The position numbers and the translations under genes were made by a program. The notes under the pieces were generated by a model. That model was not told the origin of the DNA, did no database searches, and saw only the letters and a list, made by a program, of their open reading frames with translations. Source: Lasioglossum baleicum (lineage: Eukaryota > Arthropoda > Insecta > Hymenoptera > Halictidae). Taken from it: DNA of 64,000 nt. Positions 23,270 through 37,485 of this stretch are shown one piece after another (within the stretch, counting starts at the first letter, position 1; each line of letters begins with the position of its first letter). The stretch is from contig NW_027469242.1 of assembly GCF_051020765.1 (NCBI RefSeq), forward strand, positions 238,754 through 302,753, given 5' to 3'.

Positions 23270-26200
23270 CCATGCGCATCCCAAAAAACCTGCGCATGCG
23301 CATCCCACAAAACCTGCGCATGCGCATCCCACAAAACCTCGCACGTGTTTTTACTCGACTAGCCTGCGGGATGCATCGTCTCGCACGTGTTTTTACTCGA
23401 CTAGCCTGCGGGATGCATCCTCTCGCACGTGTTTTTGCTCGACTAGCCTGCGGGATGCATCCTCTCGCACGTGTTTTTGCTCGACTAGCCATGCGCATCC
23501 CAAAAAACCTGCGCATGCGCATCCCAAAAAATCTGCGCATGCGCATCCCACAAAACCTCGCACGTGTTTGTGCTCGACTAGCCTGCGGGATGCAACCTTT
23601 CGCACGTGTTTTTACTCGACTAGCCTGCGGGATGCATCCTCTCGCACGTGTTTGTGCTCGACTAGCCTGCGGGATGCATCCTCTCGCACGTGTTTTTACT
23701 CGACTAGCCTGCGGGATGCATCCTCTCGCACGTGTTTTTACTCGACTAGCCTGCGGGATGCATCCTCTCGCACGTGTTTTTACTCGACTAGCCTGCAGGA
23801 TGCATCCTCTCGCACGTGTTTTTACTCGACTAGCCTGCGGGATGCATCCTCTCGCACGTGTTTTTGCTCGACTAGCCTGCGGGATGCATCCTCTCGCACG
23901 TGTTTTTGCTCGACTAGCCTGCGGGATGCATCCTCTCGCACGTGTTTTTGCTCGACTAGCCTGCGGGATGCATCCTCTCGCACGTGTTTTTGCTCGACTA
24001 GCCTGCGGGATGCATCCTCTCGCACGTGTTTTTACTCGACTAGCCTGCGGGATGCATCCTCTCGCACGTGTTTTTACTCGACTACCCTGCGGGATGCATC
24101 CTCTCGCACGTGTTTTTGCTCGACTAGCCATGCGCATCCCAAAAAACCTGCGCATGCGCATCCCACAAAACCTCGCACGTGTTTTTACTCGACTAGCCTG
24201 CGGGATTCATCCTCTCGCACGTGTTTTTACTCGACTAGCCATGCGCATCCCAAAAAACCGGCACATGCGCATCCCAAAAAACCTGCGCATGCGCATCCCA
24301 CAATACCTGCGCATGCGCATCCCACAAAACCTCGCACGTGTTTTTACTCGACTAGCCTGCGGGATGCATCCTCTCGCACGTGTTTTTGCTCGGCTAGCCT
24401 GCGGGATGCATCCTCTCGCACGTGTTTTTGCTCGACTAGCCTGCGGGATGCATCCTCTCGCACGTGTTTTTGCTCGACTAGCCTGCGGGACGCATCCTCT
24501 CGCACGTGTTTTTACTCGACTAGCCTGCAGGATGCATCCTCTCGCACGTGTTTTTACTCGACTAGCCTGCGGGATGCATCCTCTCGCACGTGTTTTTGCT
24601 CGACTAGCCTGCGGGATGCATCCTCTCGCACGTGTTTTTGCTCGACTAGCCTGCGGGATGCATCCTCTCGCACGTGTTTTTACTCGACTAGCCTGCGGGA
24701 TGCATCCTCTCGCACGTGTTTTTACTCGACTAGCCTGCGGGATGCATCCTCTCGCACGTGTTTTTGCTCGACTAGCCATGCGCATCCCAAAAAACCTGCA
24801 CATGCGCATCCCAAAAAACCTGCGCATGCGCATCCCACAAAACCTGCGCATGCGCATCGCACAAAACCTCGCACGTGTTTTTACTCGACTAGCCTGCGGG
24901 ATGCATCCTCTCGCACGTGTTTTTGCTCGGCTAGCCTGCGGGATGCATCCTCTCGCACGTGTTTTTGCTCGACTAGCCTGCGGGATGCATCCTCTCGCAC
25001 GTGTTTTTGCTCGACTAGCCTGCAGGATGCATCCTCTCGCACGTGTTTTTACTCGACTAGCCTGCGGGATGCATCCTCTCGCACGTGTTTTTACTCGACT
25101 ACCCTGCGGGATGCATCCTCTCGCACGTGTTTTTGCTCGACTAGCCATGCGCATCCCAAAAAACCTGCGCATGCGCATCCCAAAAAACCTGCGTATGCGC
25201 ATCCCACAAAACCTCGCACGTGTTTTTACTCGACTAGCCTGCGGGATGCATCCTCTCGCACGTGTTTTTGCTCGACTAGCCATGCGCATCCCAAAAAACC
25301 TGCACATGCGCATCCCAAAAAACCAGCGCATGCGCATCCCACAAAACCTGCGCATGCGCATCCCACAAAACCTCGCACGTGTTTTTACTCGACTAGCCTG
25401 CGGGATGCATCCTCTCGCACGTGTTTTTGCTCGGCTAGCCTGCGGGATGCATCCTCTCGCACGTGTTTTTGCTCGACTAGCCATGCGCATCCCAAAAAAC
25501 CTGCGCATGCGCATCCCAAAAAACCTGCGCATGCGCATCCCAAAAAACCTGCGCATGCGCATCCCACAAAACCTGCGCATGCGCATCCCACAAAACCTCG
25601 CACGTGTTTTTACTCGACTAGCCTGCGGGATGCATCGTCTCGCACGTGTTTTTACTCGACTAGCCTGCGGGATGCATCCTCTCGCACGTGTTTTTGCTCG
25701 ACTAGCCTGCGGGATGCATCCTCTCGCACGTGTTTTTGCTCGACTAGCCATGCGCATCCCAAAAAACCTGCGCATGCGCATCCCAAAAAATCTGCGCATG
25801 CGCATCCCACAAAACCTCGCACGTGTTTGTGCTCGACTAGCCTGCGGGATGCATCCTTTCGCACGTGTTTTTACTCGACTAGCCTGCGGGATGCATCCTC
25901 TCGCACGTGTTTGTGCTCGACTAGCCTGCGGGATGCATCCTCTCGCACGTGTTTTTACTCGACTAGCCTGCGGGATGCATCCTCTCGCACGTGTTTTTAC
26001 TCGACTAGCCTGCGGGATGCATCCTCTCGCACGTGTTTTTGCTCGACTAGCCTGCGGGATGCATCCTCTCGCACGTGTTTTTGCTCGACTAGCCATGCGC
26101 ATCCCAAAAAACCTGCGCATGCGCATCCCAAAAAATCTGCGCATGCGCATCCCACAAAACCTCGCACGTGTTTTTACTCGACTAGCCTGCGGGATGCATC

Positions 26201-26341
26201 CTCTCGCACGTGTTTTTACTCGACTAGCCTGCGGGATGCATCCTCTCGCACGTGTTTTTGCTCGACTAGCCATGCGCATCCCAAAAAACCTGCACATGCG
26301 CATCCCAAAAAACCTGCGCATGCGCATCCCACAAAACCTGC
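23270..26341 (+). repeat. Block P, copy 1
   Basis: Matches copy 2 at offset 3,507 up to about 26,045 and copy 3 at offsets 10,704 then 10,680 up to about 26,341. Marks include GTCTCGCACG, GGGATGCAACC (about 23,592), an A1 unit leading directly into B (about 24,235), CACAATACCTGCG (about 24,300), CGCATCGCAC (about 24,855) and CAGCGCATGCG. A GGATTCATCC unit (about 24,206) and AACCGGCAC (about 24,258) are private. Confidence 0.86.
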
Positions 26342-26776
26342 ACATGCGCATCCCAAAAAACCTGCGCATGCGCATCCCACAAAACCTGCGCATGCGCATC
26401 GCACAAAACCTCGCACGTGTTTTTACTCGACTAGCCTACGGGATGCATCCTCTCGCACGTGTTTTTGCTCGGCTAGCCTGCGGGATGCATCCTCTCGCAC
26501 GTGTTTTTGCTCGACTAGCCTGCGGGATGCATCCTCTCGCACGTGTTTTTGCTCGACTAGCCTGCAGGATGCATCCTCTCGCACGTGTTTTTACTCGACT
26601 AGCCTGCGGGATGCATCCTCTCGCACGTGTTTTTACTCGACTAGCCTGCGGGATGCATCCTCTCGCACGTGATTTTGCTCGGCTAGCCTGCGGGATGCAT
26701 CCTCTCGCACGTGTTTTTGCTCGACTAGCCATGCGCATCCCAAAAAACCTGCGCATGCGCATCCCAAAAAACCTGC

Positions 26777-29552
26777 GCATGCGCATCCCAAAAAACCTGC
26801 GCATGCGCATCCCACAAAACCTGCGCATGCGCATCCCACAAAACCTCGCACGTGTTTTTACTCGACTAGCCTGCGGGATGCATCGTCTCGCACGTGTTTT
26901 CACTCGACTAGCCTGCGGGATGCATCCTCTCGCACGTGTTTTTGCTCGACTAGCCTGCGGGATGCATCCTCTCGCACGTGTTTTTGCTCGACTAGCCATG
27001 CGCATCCCAAAAAACCTGCGCATGCGCATCCCAAAAAATCTGCGCATGCGCATCCCACAAAACCTCGCACGTGTTTGTGCTCGACTAGCCTGCGGGATGC
27101 AACCTTTCGCACGTGTTTTTACTCGACTAGCCTGCGGGATGCATCCTCTCGCACGTGTTTGTGCTCGACTAGCCTGCGGGATGCATCCTCTCGCACGTGT
27201 TTTTACTCGACTAGCCTGCGGGATGCATCCTCTCGCACGTGTTTTTACTCGACTAGCCTGCGGGATGCATCCTCTCGCACGTGTTTTTACTCGACTAGCC
27301 TGCAGGATGCATCCTCTCGCACGTGTTTTTACTCGACTAGCCTGCGGGATGCATCCTCTCGCACGTGTTTTTGCTCGACTAGCCTGCGGGATGCATCCTC
27401 TCGCACGTGTTTTTGCTCGACTAGCCTGCGGGATGCATCCTCTCGCACGTGTTTTTGCTCGACTAGCCTGCGGGATGCATCCTCTCGCACGTGTTTTTGC
27501 TCGACTAGCCTGCGGGATGCATCCTCTCGCACGTGTTTTTACTCGACTAGCCTGCGGGATGCATCCTCTCGCACGTGTTTTTACTCGACTACCCTGCGGG
27601 ATGCATCCTCTCGCACGTGTTTTTGCTCGACTAGCCATGCGCATCCCAAAAAACCTGCGCATGCGCATCCCACAAAACCTCGCACGTGTTTTTACTCGAC
27701 TAGCCTGCGGGATGCATCCTCTCGCACGTGTTTTTACTCGACTAGCCATGCGCATCCCAAAAAACCTGCACATGCGCATCCCAAAAAACCTGCGCATGCG
27801 CATCCCACAATACCTGCGCATGCGCATCCCACAAAACCTCGCACGTGTTTTTACTCGACTAGCCTGCGGGATGCATCCTCTCGCACGTGTTTTTGCTCGG
27901 CTAGCCTGCGGGATGCATCCTCTCGCACGTGTTTTTGCTCGACTAGCCTGCGGGATGCATCCTCTCGCACGTGTTTTTGCTCGACTAGCCTGCGGGACGC
28001 ATCCTCTCGCACGTGTTTTTACTCGACTAGCCTGCAGGATGCATCCTCTCGCACGTGTTTTTACTCGACTAGCCTGCGGGATGCATCCTCTCGCACGTGT
28101 TTTTGCTCGACTAGCCTGCGGGATGCATCCTCTCGCACGTGTTTTTGCTCGACTAGCCTGCGGGATGCATCCTCTCGCACGTGTTTTTACTCGACTAGCC
28201 TGCGGGATGCATCCTCTCGCACGTGTTTTTACTCGACTAGCCTGCGGGATGCATCCTCTCGCACGTGTTTTTGCTCGACTAGCCATGCGCATCCCAAAAA
28301 ACCTGCACATGCGCATCCCAAAAAACCTGCGCATGCGCATCCCACAAAACCTGCGCATGCGCATCGCACAAAACCTCGCACGTGTTTTTACTCGACTAGC
28401 CTGCGGGATGCATCCTCTCGCACGTGTTTTTGCTCGGCTAGCCTGCGGGATGCATCCTCTCGCACGTGTTTTTGCTCGACTAGCCTGCGGGATGCATCCT
28501 CTCGCACGTGTTTTTGCTCGACTAGCCTGCAGGATGCATCCTCTCGCACGTGTTTTTACTCGACTAGCCTGCGGGATGCATCCTCTCGCACGTGTTTTTA
28601 CTCGACTACCCTGCGGGATGCATCCTCTCGCACGTGTTTTTGCTCGACTAGCCATGCGCATCCCAAAAAACCTGCGCATGCGCATCCCAAAAAACCTGCG
28701 TATGCGCATCCCACAAAACCTCGCACGTGTTTTTACTCGACTAGCCTGCGGGATGCATCCTCTCGCACGTGTTTTTGCTCGACTAGCCATGCGCATCCCA
28801 AAAAACCTTCACATGCGCATCCCAAAAAACCAGCGCATGCGCATCCCACAAAACCTGCGCATGCGCATCCCACAAAACCTCGCACGTGTTTTTACTCGAC
28901 TAGCCTGCGGGATGCATCCTCTCGCACGTGTTTTTGCTCGGCTAGCCTGCGGGATGCATCCTCTCGCACGTGTTTTTGCTCGACTAGCCATGCGCATCCC
29001 AAAAAACCTGCGCATGCGCATCCCAAAAAACCTGCGCATGCGCATCCCAAAAAACCTGCGCATGCGCATCCCACAAAACCTGCGCATGCGCATCCCACAA
29101 AACCTCGCACGTGTTTTTACTCGACTAGCCTGCGGGATGCATCGTCTCGCACGTGTTTTTACTCGACTAGCCTGCGGGATGCATCCTCTCGCACGTGTTT
29201 TTGCTCGACTAGCCTGCGGGATGCATCCTCTCGCACGTGTTTTTGCTCGACTAGCCATGCGCATCCCAAAAAACCTGCGCATGCGCATCCCAAAAAATCT
29301 GCGCATGCGCATCCCACAAAACCTCGCACGTGTTTGTGCTCGACTAGCCTGCGGGATGCATCCTTTCGCACGTGTTTTTACTCGACTAGCCTGCGGGATG
29401 CATCCTCTCGCACGTGTTTGTGCTCGACTAGCCTGCGGGATGCATCCTCTCGCACGTGTTTTTACTCGACTAGCCTGCGGGATGCATCCTCTCGCACGTG
29501 TTTTTACTCGACTAGCCTGCGGGATGCATCCTCTCGCACGTGTTTTTGCTCG
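26777..29552 (+). repeat. Block P, copy 2
   Basis: Offset 3,507 from copy 1. Private differences seen are TTTTCACTCG (about 26,901) and AACCTTCACATG (about 28,807). It has three B-K copies near 28,990-29,060, like copy 1 and unlike copy 3. After about 29,552 it switches to a GCTCGGCTAG unit, which ends the match to copy 1. Confidence 0.86.
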
Positions 29553-29624
29553 GCTAGCCTGCGGGATGCATCCTCTCGCACGTGTTTTTGCTCGACTAGC
29601 CTGCGGGATGCATCCTCTCGCACG

Positions 29625-31459
29625 TGTTTTTGCTCGACTAGCCTGCAGGATGCATCCTCTCGCACGTGTTTTTACTCGACTAGCCTGCGGGATGCATCCT
29701 CTCGCACGTGTTTTTACTCGACTACCCTGCGGGATGCATCCTCTCGCACGTGTTTTTGCTCGACTAGCCATGCGCATCCCAAAAAACCTGCGCATGCGCA
29801 TCCCAAAAAACCTGCGTATGCGCATCCCACAAAACCTCGCACGTGTTTTTACTCGACTAGCCTGCGGGATGCATCCTCTCGCACGTGTTTTTGCTCGACT
29901 AGCCATGCGCATCCCAAAAAACCTGCGCATGCGCATCCCAAAAAACCTGCGCATGCGCATCCCACAAAACCTGCGCATGCGCATCCCACAAAACCTCGCA
30001 CGTGTTTTTACTCGACTAGCCTGCGGGATGCATCGTCTCGCACGTGTTTTTACTCGACTAGCCTGCGGGATGCATCCTCTCGCACGTGTTTATGCTCGAC
30101 TAGCCTGCGGGATGCATCCTCTCGCACGTGTTTTTGCTCGACTAGCCATGCGCATCCCAAAAAACCTGCGCATGCGCATCCCAAAAAATCTGCGCATGCG
30201 CATCCCACAAAACCTCGCACGTGTTTGTGCTCGACTAGCCTGCGGGATGCATCCTTTCGCACGTGTTTTTACTCGACTAGCCTGCGGGATGCATCCTCTC
30301 GCACGTGTTTGTGCTCGACTAGCCTGCGGGATGCATCCTCTCGCACGTGTTTTTACTCGACTAGCCTGCGGGATGCATCCTCTCGCACGTGTTTTTACTC
30401 GACTAGCCTGCGGGATGCATCCTCTCGCACGTGTTTTTACTCGACTAGCCTGCAGGATGCATCCTCTCGCACGTGTTTTTACTCGACTAGCCTGCGGGAT
30501 GCATCCTCTCGCACGTGTTTTTGCTCGACTAGCCTGCGGGATGCATCCTCTCGCACGTGTTTTTGCTCGACTAGCCTGCGGGATGCATCCTCTCGCACGT
30601 GTTTTTGCTCGACTAGCCTGCGGGATGCATCCTCTCGCACGTGTTTTTGCTCGGCTAGCCTGCGGGATGCATCCTCTCGCACGTGTTTTTGCTCGACTAG
30701 CCTGCGGGATGCATCCTCTCGCACGTGTTTTTGCTCGACTAGCCTGCAGGATGCATCCTCTCGCACGTGTTTTTACTCGACTAGCCTGCGGGATGCATCC
30801 TCTCGCACGTGTTTTTACTCGACTACCCTGCGGGATGCATCCTCTCGCACGTGTTTTTGCTCGACTAGCCATGCGCATCCCAAAAAACCTGCGCATGCGC
30901 ATCCCAAAAAACCTGCGTATGCGCATCCCACAAAACCTCGCACGTGTTTTTACTCGACTAGCCTGCGGGATGCATCCTCTCGCACGTGTTTTTGCTCGAC
31001 TAGCCATGCGCATCCCAAAAAACCTGCACATGCGCATCCCAAAAAACCAGCGCATGCGCATCCCACACAACCTGCGCATGCGCATCCCACAAAACCTCGC
31101 ACGTGTTTTTACTCGACTAGCCTGCGGGATGCATCCTCTCGCACGTGATTTTGCTCGGCTAGCCTGCGGGATGCATCCTCTCGCACGTGTTTTTGCTCGA
31201 CTAGCCATGCGCATCCCAAAAAACCTGCGCATGCGCATCCCAAAAAACCTGCGCATGCGCATCCCAAAAAACCTGCGCATGCGCATCCCACAAAACCTGC
31301 GCATGCGCATCCCACAAAACCTCGCACGTGTTTTTACTCGACTAGCCTGCGGGATGCATCGTCTCGCACGTGTTTTTACTCGACTAGCCTGCGGGATGCA
31401 TCCTCTCGCACGTGTTTTTGCTCGACTAGCCTGCGGGATGCATCCTCTCGCACGTGTTT
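29625..31459 (+). repeat. Block Q, copy 1 (offset 2,721)
   Basis: Matches 32,346-34,180. Shared marks are the unit with TTTATGCTCG (about 30,090), a run of six A2 units, CACACAACCTGCG (about 31,068) and CACGTGATTTTGCTCGG (about 31,143). It ends where this copy goes to an A3 unit (about 31,458) and its partner goes to an A2 unit. Confidence 0.86.
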
Positions 31460-32352
31460 GTGCTCGACTAGCCTGCGGGATGCATCCTCTCGCACGTGTT
31501 TTTACTCGACTAGCCTGCGGGATGCATCCTCTCGCACGTGTTTTTACTCGACTAGCCTGCGGGATGCATCCTCTCGCACGTGTTTTTGCTCGACTAGCCT
31601 GCGGGATGCATCCTCTCGCACGTGTTTTTGCTCGACTAGCCATGCGCATCCCAAAAAACCTGCGCATGCGCATCCCAAAAAATCTGCGCATGCGCATCCC
31701 ACAAAACCTCGCACGTGTTTTTACTCGACTAGCCTGCGGGATGCATCCTCTCGCACGTGTTTTTACTCGACTAGCCTGCGGGATGCATCCTCTCGCACGT
31801 GTTTTTGCTCGACTAGCCATGCGCATCCCAAAAAACCTGCACATGCGCATCCCAAAAAACCTGCGCATGCGCATCCCACAAAACCTGCGCATGCGCATCC
31901 CACAAAACCTCGCACGTGTTTTTACTCGACTAGCCTGCGGGAAGCATCCTCTTGCACGTGTTTTTACTCGACTAGCCTGCGGGATGCATCCTCTCGCACG
32001 TGTTTTTACTCGACTAGCCTGCGGGATGCATCCTCTCGCACGTGTTTTTACTCGACTAGCCTGCGGGATGCATCCTCTCGCACGTGTTTGTGCTCGACTA
32101 GCCTGCGGGATGCATCCACTCGCACGTGTTTTTACTCGACTAGCCTGCGGGATGGATCCTCTCGCACGTGTTTTTACTCGACTAGCCTGCGGGATGCATC
32201 CTCTCGCACGTGTTTTTGCTCGACTAGCCTGCGGGATGCATCCTCTCGCACGTGTTTTTGCTCGACTAGCCATGCGCATCCCAAAAAACCTGCGCATGCG
32301 CATCCCAAAAAATCTGCGCATGCGCATCCCACAAAACCTCGCACGTGTTTTT
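31460..32352 (+). repeat. Block R, copy 1 (offset 5,133)
   Basis: Matches 36,593-37,485. The private mark is GCATCCACTCGC (about 32,112), shared only with about 37,245. It also contains GGGAAGCATCCTCTTG and GGATGGATCC. It ends at about 32,352, where this copy has an A2 unit and its partner an A1 unit after the B block. Confidence 0.84.
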
Positions 32353-34180
32353 GCTCGACTAGCCTGCAGGATGCATCCTCTCGCACGTGTTTTTACTCGA
32401 CTAGCCTGCGGGATGCATCCTCTCGCACGTGTTTTTACTCGACTACCCTGCGGGATGCATCCTCTCGCACGTGTTTTTGCTCGACTAGCCATGCGCATCC
32501 CAAAAAACCTGCGCATGCGCATCCCAAAAAACCTGCGTATGCGCATCCCACAAAACCTCGCACGTGTTTTTACTCGACTAGCCTGCGGGATGCATCCTCT
32601 CGCACGTGTTTTTGCTCGACTAGCCATGCGCATCCCAAAAAACCTGCGCATGCGCATCCCAAAAAACCTGCGCATGCGCATCCCACAAAACCTGCGCATG
32701 CGCATCCCACAAAACCTCGCACGTGTTTTTACTCGACTAGCCTGCGGGATGCATCGTCTCGCACGTGTTTTTACTCGACTAGCCTGCGGGATGCATCCTC
32801 TCGCACGTGTTTATGCTCGACTAGCCTGCGGGATGCATCCTCTCGCACGTGTTTTTGCTCGACTAGCCATGCGCATCCCAAAAAACCTGCGCATGCGCAT
32901 CCCAAAAAATCTGCGCATGCGCATCCCACAAAACCTCGCACGTGTTTGTGCTCGACTAGCCTGCGGGATGCATCCTTTCGCACGTGTTTTTACTCGACTA
33001 GCCTGCGGGATGCATCCTCTCGCACGTGTTTGTGCTCGACTAGCCTGCGGGATGCATCCTCTCGCACGTGTTTTTACTCGACTAGCCTGCGGGATGCATC
33101 CTCTCGCACGTGTTTTTACTCGACTAGCCTGCGGGATGCATCCTCTCGCACGTGTTTTTACTCGACTAGCCTGCAGGATGCATCCTCTCGCACGTGTTTT
33201 TACTCGACTAGCCTGCGGGATGCATCCTCTCGCACGTGTTTTTGCTCGACTAGCCTGCGGGATGCATCCTCTCGCACGTGTTTTTGCTCGACTAGCCTGC
33301 GGGATGCATCCTCTCGCACGTGTTTTTGCTCGACTAGCCTGCGGGATGCATCCTCTCGCACGTGTTTTTGCTCGGCTAGCCTGCGGGATGCATCCTCTCG
33401 CACGTGTTTTTGCTCGACTAGCCTGCGGGATGCATCCTCTCGCACGTGTTTTTGCTCGACTAGCCTGCAGGATGCATCCTCTCGCACGTGTTTTTACTCG
33501 ACTAGCCTGCGGGATGCATCCTCTCGCACGTGTTTTTACTCGACTACCCTGCGGGATGCATCCTCTCGCACGTGTTTTTGCTCGACTAGCCATGCGCATC
33601 CCAAAAAACCTGCGCATGCGCATCCCAAAAAACCTGCGTATGCGCATCCCACAAAACCTCGCACGTGTTTTTACTCGACTAGCCTGCGGGATGCATCCTC
33701 TCGCACGTGTTTTTGCTCGACTAGCCATGCGCATCCCAAAAAACCTGCACATGCGCATCCCAAAAAACCAGCGCATGCGCATCCCACACAACCTGCGCAT
33801 GCGCATCCCACAAAACCTCGCACGTGTTTTTACTCGACTAGCCTGCGGGATGCATCCTCTCGCACGTGATTTTGCTCGGCTAGCCTGCGGGATGCATCCT
33901 CTCGCACGTGTTTTTGCTCGACTAGCCATGCGCATCCCAAAAAACCTGCGCATGCGCATCCCAAAAAACCTGCGCATGCGCATCCCAAAAAACCTGCGCA
34001 TGCGCATCCCACAAAACCTGCGCATGCGCATCCCACAAAACCTCGCACGTGTTTTTACTCGACTAGCCTGCGGGATGCATCGTCTCGCACGTGTTTTTAC
34101 TCGACTAGCCTGCGGGATGCATCCTCTCGCACGTGTTTTTGCTCGACTAGCCTGCGGGATGCATCCTCTCGCACGTGTTT
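32346..34180 (+). repeat. Block Q, copy 2 (offset 2,721)
   Basis: Partner of 29,625-31,459 (TTTATGCTCG near 32,812, CACACAACC near 33,786, GTGATTTTGCTCGG near 33,866). It overlaps the left part of block P copy 3, so Q-P is a contiguous combination here while block Q copy 1 is followed by block R. Confidence 0.86.
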
Positions 34181-37021
34181 TTGCTCGACTAGCCATGCGC
34201 ATCCCAAAAAACCTGCGCATGCGCATCCCAAAAAATCTGCGCATGCGCATCCCACAAAACCTCGCACGTGTTTGTGCTCGACTAGCCTGCGGGATGCAAC
34301 CTTTCGCACGTGTTTTTACTCGACTAGCCTGCGGGATGCATCCTCTCGCACGTGTTTGTGCTCGACTAGCCTGCGGGATGCATCCTCTCGCACGTGTTTT
34401 TACTCGACTAGCCTGCGGGATGCATCCTCTCGCACGTGTTTTTACTCGACTAGCCTGCGGGATGCATCCTCTCGCACGTGTTTTTACTCGACTAGCCTGC
34501 AGGATGCATCCTCTCGCACGTGTTTTTACTCGACTAGCCTGCGGGATGCATCCTCTCGCACGTGTTTTTGCTCGACTAGCCTGCGGGATGCATCCTCTCG
34601 CACGTGTTTTTGCTCGACTAGCCTGCGGGATGCATCCTCTCGCACGTGTTTTTGCTCGACTAGCCTGCGGGATGCATCCTCTCGCACGTGTTTTTGCTCG
34701 ACTAGCCTGCGGGATGCATCCTCTCGCACGTGTTTTTACTCGACTAGCCTGCGGGATGCATCCTCTCGCACGTGTTTTTACTCGACTACCCTGCGGGATG
34801 CATCCTCTCGCACGTGTTTTTGCTCGACTAGCCATGCGCATCCCAAAAAACCTGCGCATGCGCATCCCACAAAACCTCGCACGTGTTTTTACTCGACTAG
34901 CCTGCGGGATGCATCCTCTCGCACGTGTTTTTACTCGACTAGCCATGCGCATCCCAAAAAACCTGCACATGCGCATCCCAAAAAACCTGCGCATGCGCAT
35001 CCCACAATACCTGCGCATGCGCATCCCACAAAACCTCGCACGTGTTTTTACTCGACTAGCCTGCGGGATGCATCCTCTCGCACGTGTTTTTGCTCGGCTA
35101 GCCTGCGGGATGCATCCTCTCGCACGTGTTTTTGCTCGACTAGCCTGCGGGATGCATCCTCTCGCACGTGTTTTTGCTCGACTAGCCTGCGGGACGCATC
35201 CTCTCGCACGTGTTTTTACTCGACTAGCCTGCAGGATGCATCCTCTCGCACGTGTTTTTACTCGACTAGCCTGCGGGATGCATCCTCTCGCACGTGTTTT
35301 TGCTCGACTAGCCTGCGGGATGCATCCTCTCGCACGTGTTTTTGCTCGACTAGCCTGCGGGATGCATCCTCTCGCACGTGTTTTTACTCGACTAGCCTGC
35401 GGGATGCATCCTCTCGCACGTGTTTTTACTCGACTAGCCTGCGGGATGCATCCTCTCGCACGTGTTTTTGCTCGACTAGCCATGCGCATCCCAAAAAACC
35501 TGCACATGCGCATCCCAAAAAACCTGCGCATGCGCATCCCACAAAACCTGCGCATGCGCATCGCACAAAACCTCGCACGTGTTTTTACTCGACTAGCCTG
35601 CGGGATGCATCCTCTCGCACGTGTTTTTGCTCGGCTAGCCTGCGGGATGCATCCTCTCGCACGTGTTTTTGCTCGACTAGCCTGCGGGATGCATCCTCTC
35701 GCACGTGTTTTTGCTCGACTAGCCTGCAGGATGCATCCTCTCGCACGTGTTTTTACTCGACAAGCCTGCGGGATGCATCCTCTCGCACGTGTTTTTACTC
35801 GACTACCCTGCGGGATGCATCCTCTCGCACGTGTTTTTGCTCGACTAGCCATGCGCATCCCAAAAAACCTGCGCATGCGCATCCCAAAAAACCTGCGTAT
35901 GCGCATCCCACAAAACCTCGCACGTGTTTTTACTCGACTAGCCTGCGGGATGCATCCTCTCGCACGTGTTTTTGCTCGACTAGCCATGCGCATCCCAAAA
36001 AACCTGCACATGCGCATCCCAAAAAACCAGCGCATGCGCATCCCACAAAACCTGCGCATGCGCATCCCACAAAACCTCGCACGTGTTTTTACTCGACTAG
36101 CCTGCGGGATGCATCCTCTCGCACGTGTTTTTGCTCGGCTAGCCTGCGGGATGCATCCTCTCGCACGTGTTTTTGCTCGACTAGCCATGCGCATCCCAAA
36201 AAACCTGCGCATGCGCATCCCAAAAAACCTGCGCATGCGCATCCCACAAAACCTGCGCATGCGCATCCCACAAAACCTCGCACGTGTTTTTACTCGACTA
36301 GCCTGCGGGATGCATCGTCTCGCACGTGTTTTTACTCGACTAGCCTGCGGGATGCATCCTCTCGCACGTGTTTTTGCTCGACTAGCCTGCGGGATGCATC
36401 CTCTCGCACGTGTTTTTGCTCGACTAGCCATGCGCATCCCAAAAAACCTGCGCATGCGCATCCCAAAAAATCTGCGCATGCGCATCCCACAAAACCTCGC
36501 ACGTGTTTGTGCTCGACTAGCCTGCGGGATGCATCCTTTCGCACGTGTTTTTACTCGACTAGCCTGCGGGATGCATCCTCTCGCACGTGTTTGTGCTCGA
36601 CTAGCCTGCGGGATGCATCCTCTCGCACGTGTTTTTACTCGACTAGCCTGCGGGATGCATCCTCTCGCACGTGTTTTTACTCGACTAGCCTGCGGGATGC
36701 ATCCTCTCGCACGTGTTTTTGCTCGACTAGCCTGCGGGATGCATCCTCTCGCACGTGTTTTTGCTCGACTAGCCATGCGCATCCCAAAAAACCTGCGCAT
36801 GCGCATCCCAAAAAATCTGCGCATGCGCATCCCACAAAACCTCGCACGTGTTTTTACTCGACTAGCCTGCGGGATGCAACCTCTCGCACGTGTTTTTACT
36901 CGACTAGCCTGCGGGATGCATCCTCTCGCACGTGTTTTTGCTCGACTAGCCATGCGCATCCCAAAAAACCTGCACATGCGCATCCCAAAAAACCTGCGCA
37001 TGCGCATCCCACAAAACCTGC
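33974..37021 (+). repeat. Block P, copy 3, with one B unit fewer
   Basis: Offset from copy 2 is 7,197 up to about 36,190 and 7,173 after it, so exactly one 24-bp B-K monomer is missing at about 36,190-36,240. A CGACAAGCCTG unit (about 35,760) and GGGATGCAACC (about 36,876) are private. The left flank also matches copy 2 upstream to about 33,820. Confidence 0.85.
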
Positions 37022-37485
37022 GCATGCGCATCCCACAAAACCTCGCACGTGTTTTTACTCGACTAGCCTGCGGGAAGCATCCTCTTGCACGTGTTTTTAC
37101 TCGACTAGCCTGCGGGATGCATCCTCTCGCACGTGTTTTTACTCGACTAGCCTGCGGGATGCATCCTCTCGCACGTGTTTTTACTCGACTAGCCTGCGGG
37201 ATGCATCCTCTCGCACGTGTTTGTGCTCGACTAGCCTGCGGGATGCATCCACTCGCACGTGTTTTTACTCGACTAGCCTGCGGGATGGATCCTCTCGCAC
37301 GTGTTTTTACTCGACTAGCCTGCGGGATGCATCCTCTCGCACGTGTTTTTGCTCGACTAGCCTGCGGGATGCATCCTCTCGCACGTGTTTTTGCTCGACT
37401 AGCCATGCGCATCCCAAAAAACCTGCGCATGCGCATCCCAAAAAATCTGCGCATGCGCATCCCACAAAACCTCGCACGTGTTTTT
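36593..37485 (+). repeat. Block R, copy 2 (offset 5,133)
   Basis: Partner of 31,460-32,352, overlapping the right end of block P copy 3. CCACTCGCACG recurs at about 37,249. Just beyond it a B block carries CCCAAAACACC (about 37,591), seen nowhere else. Confidence 0.84.
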
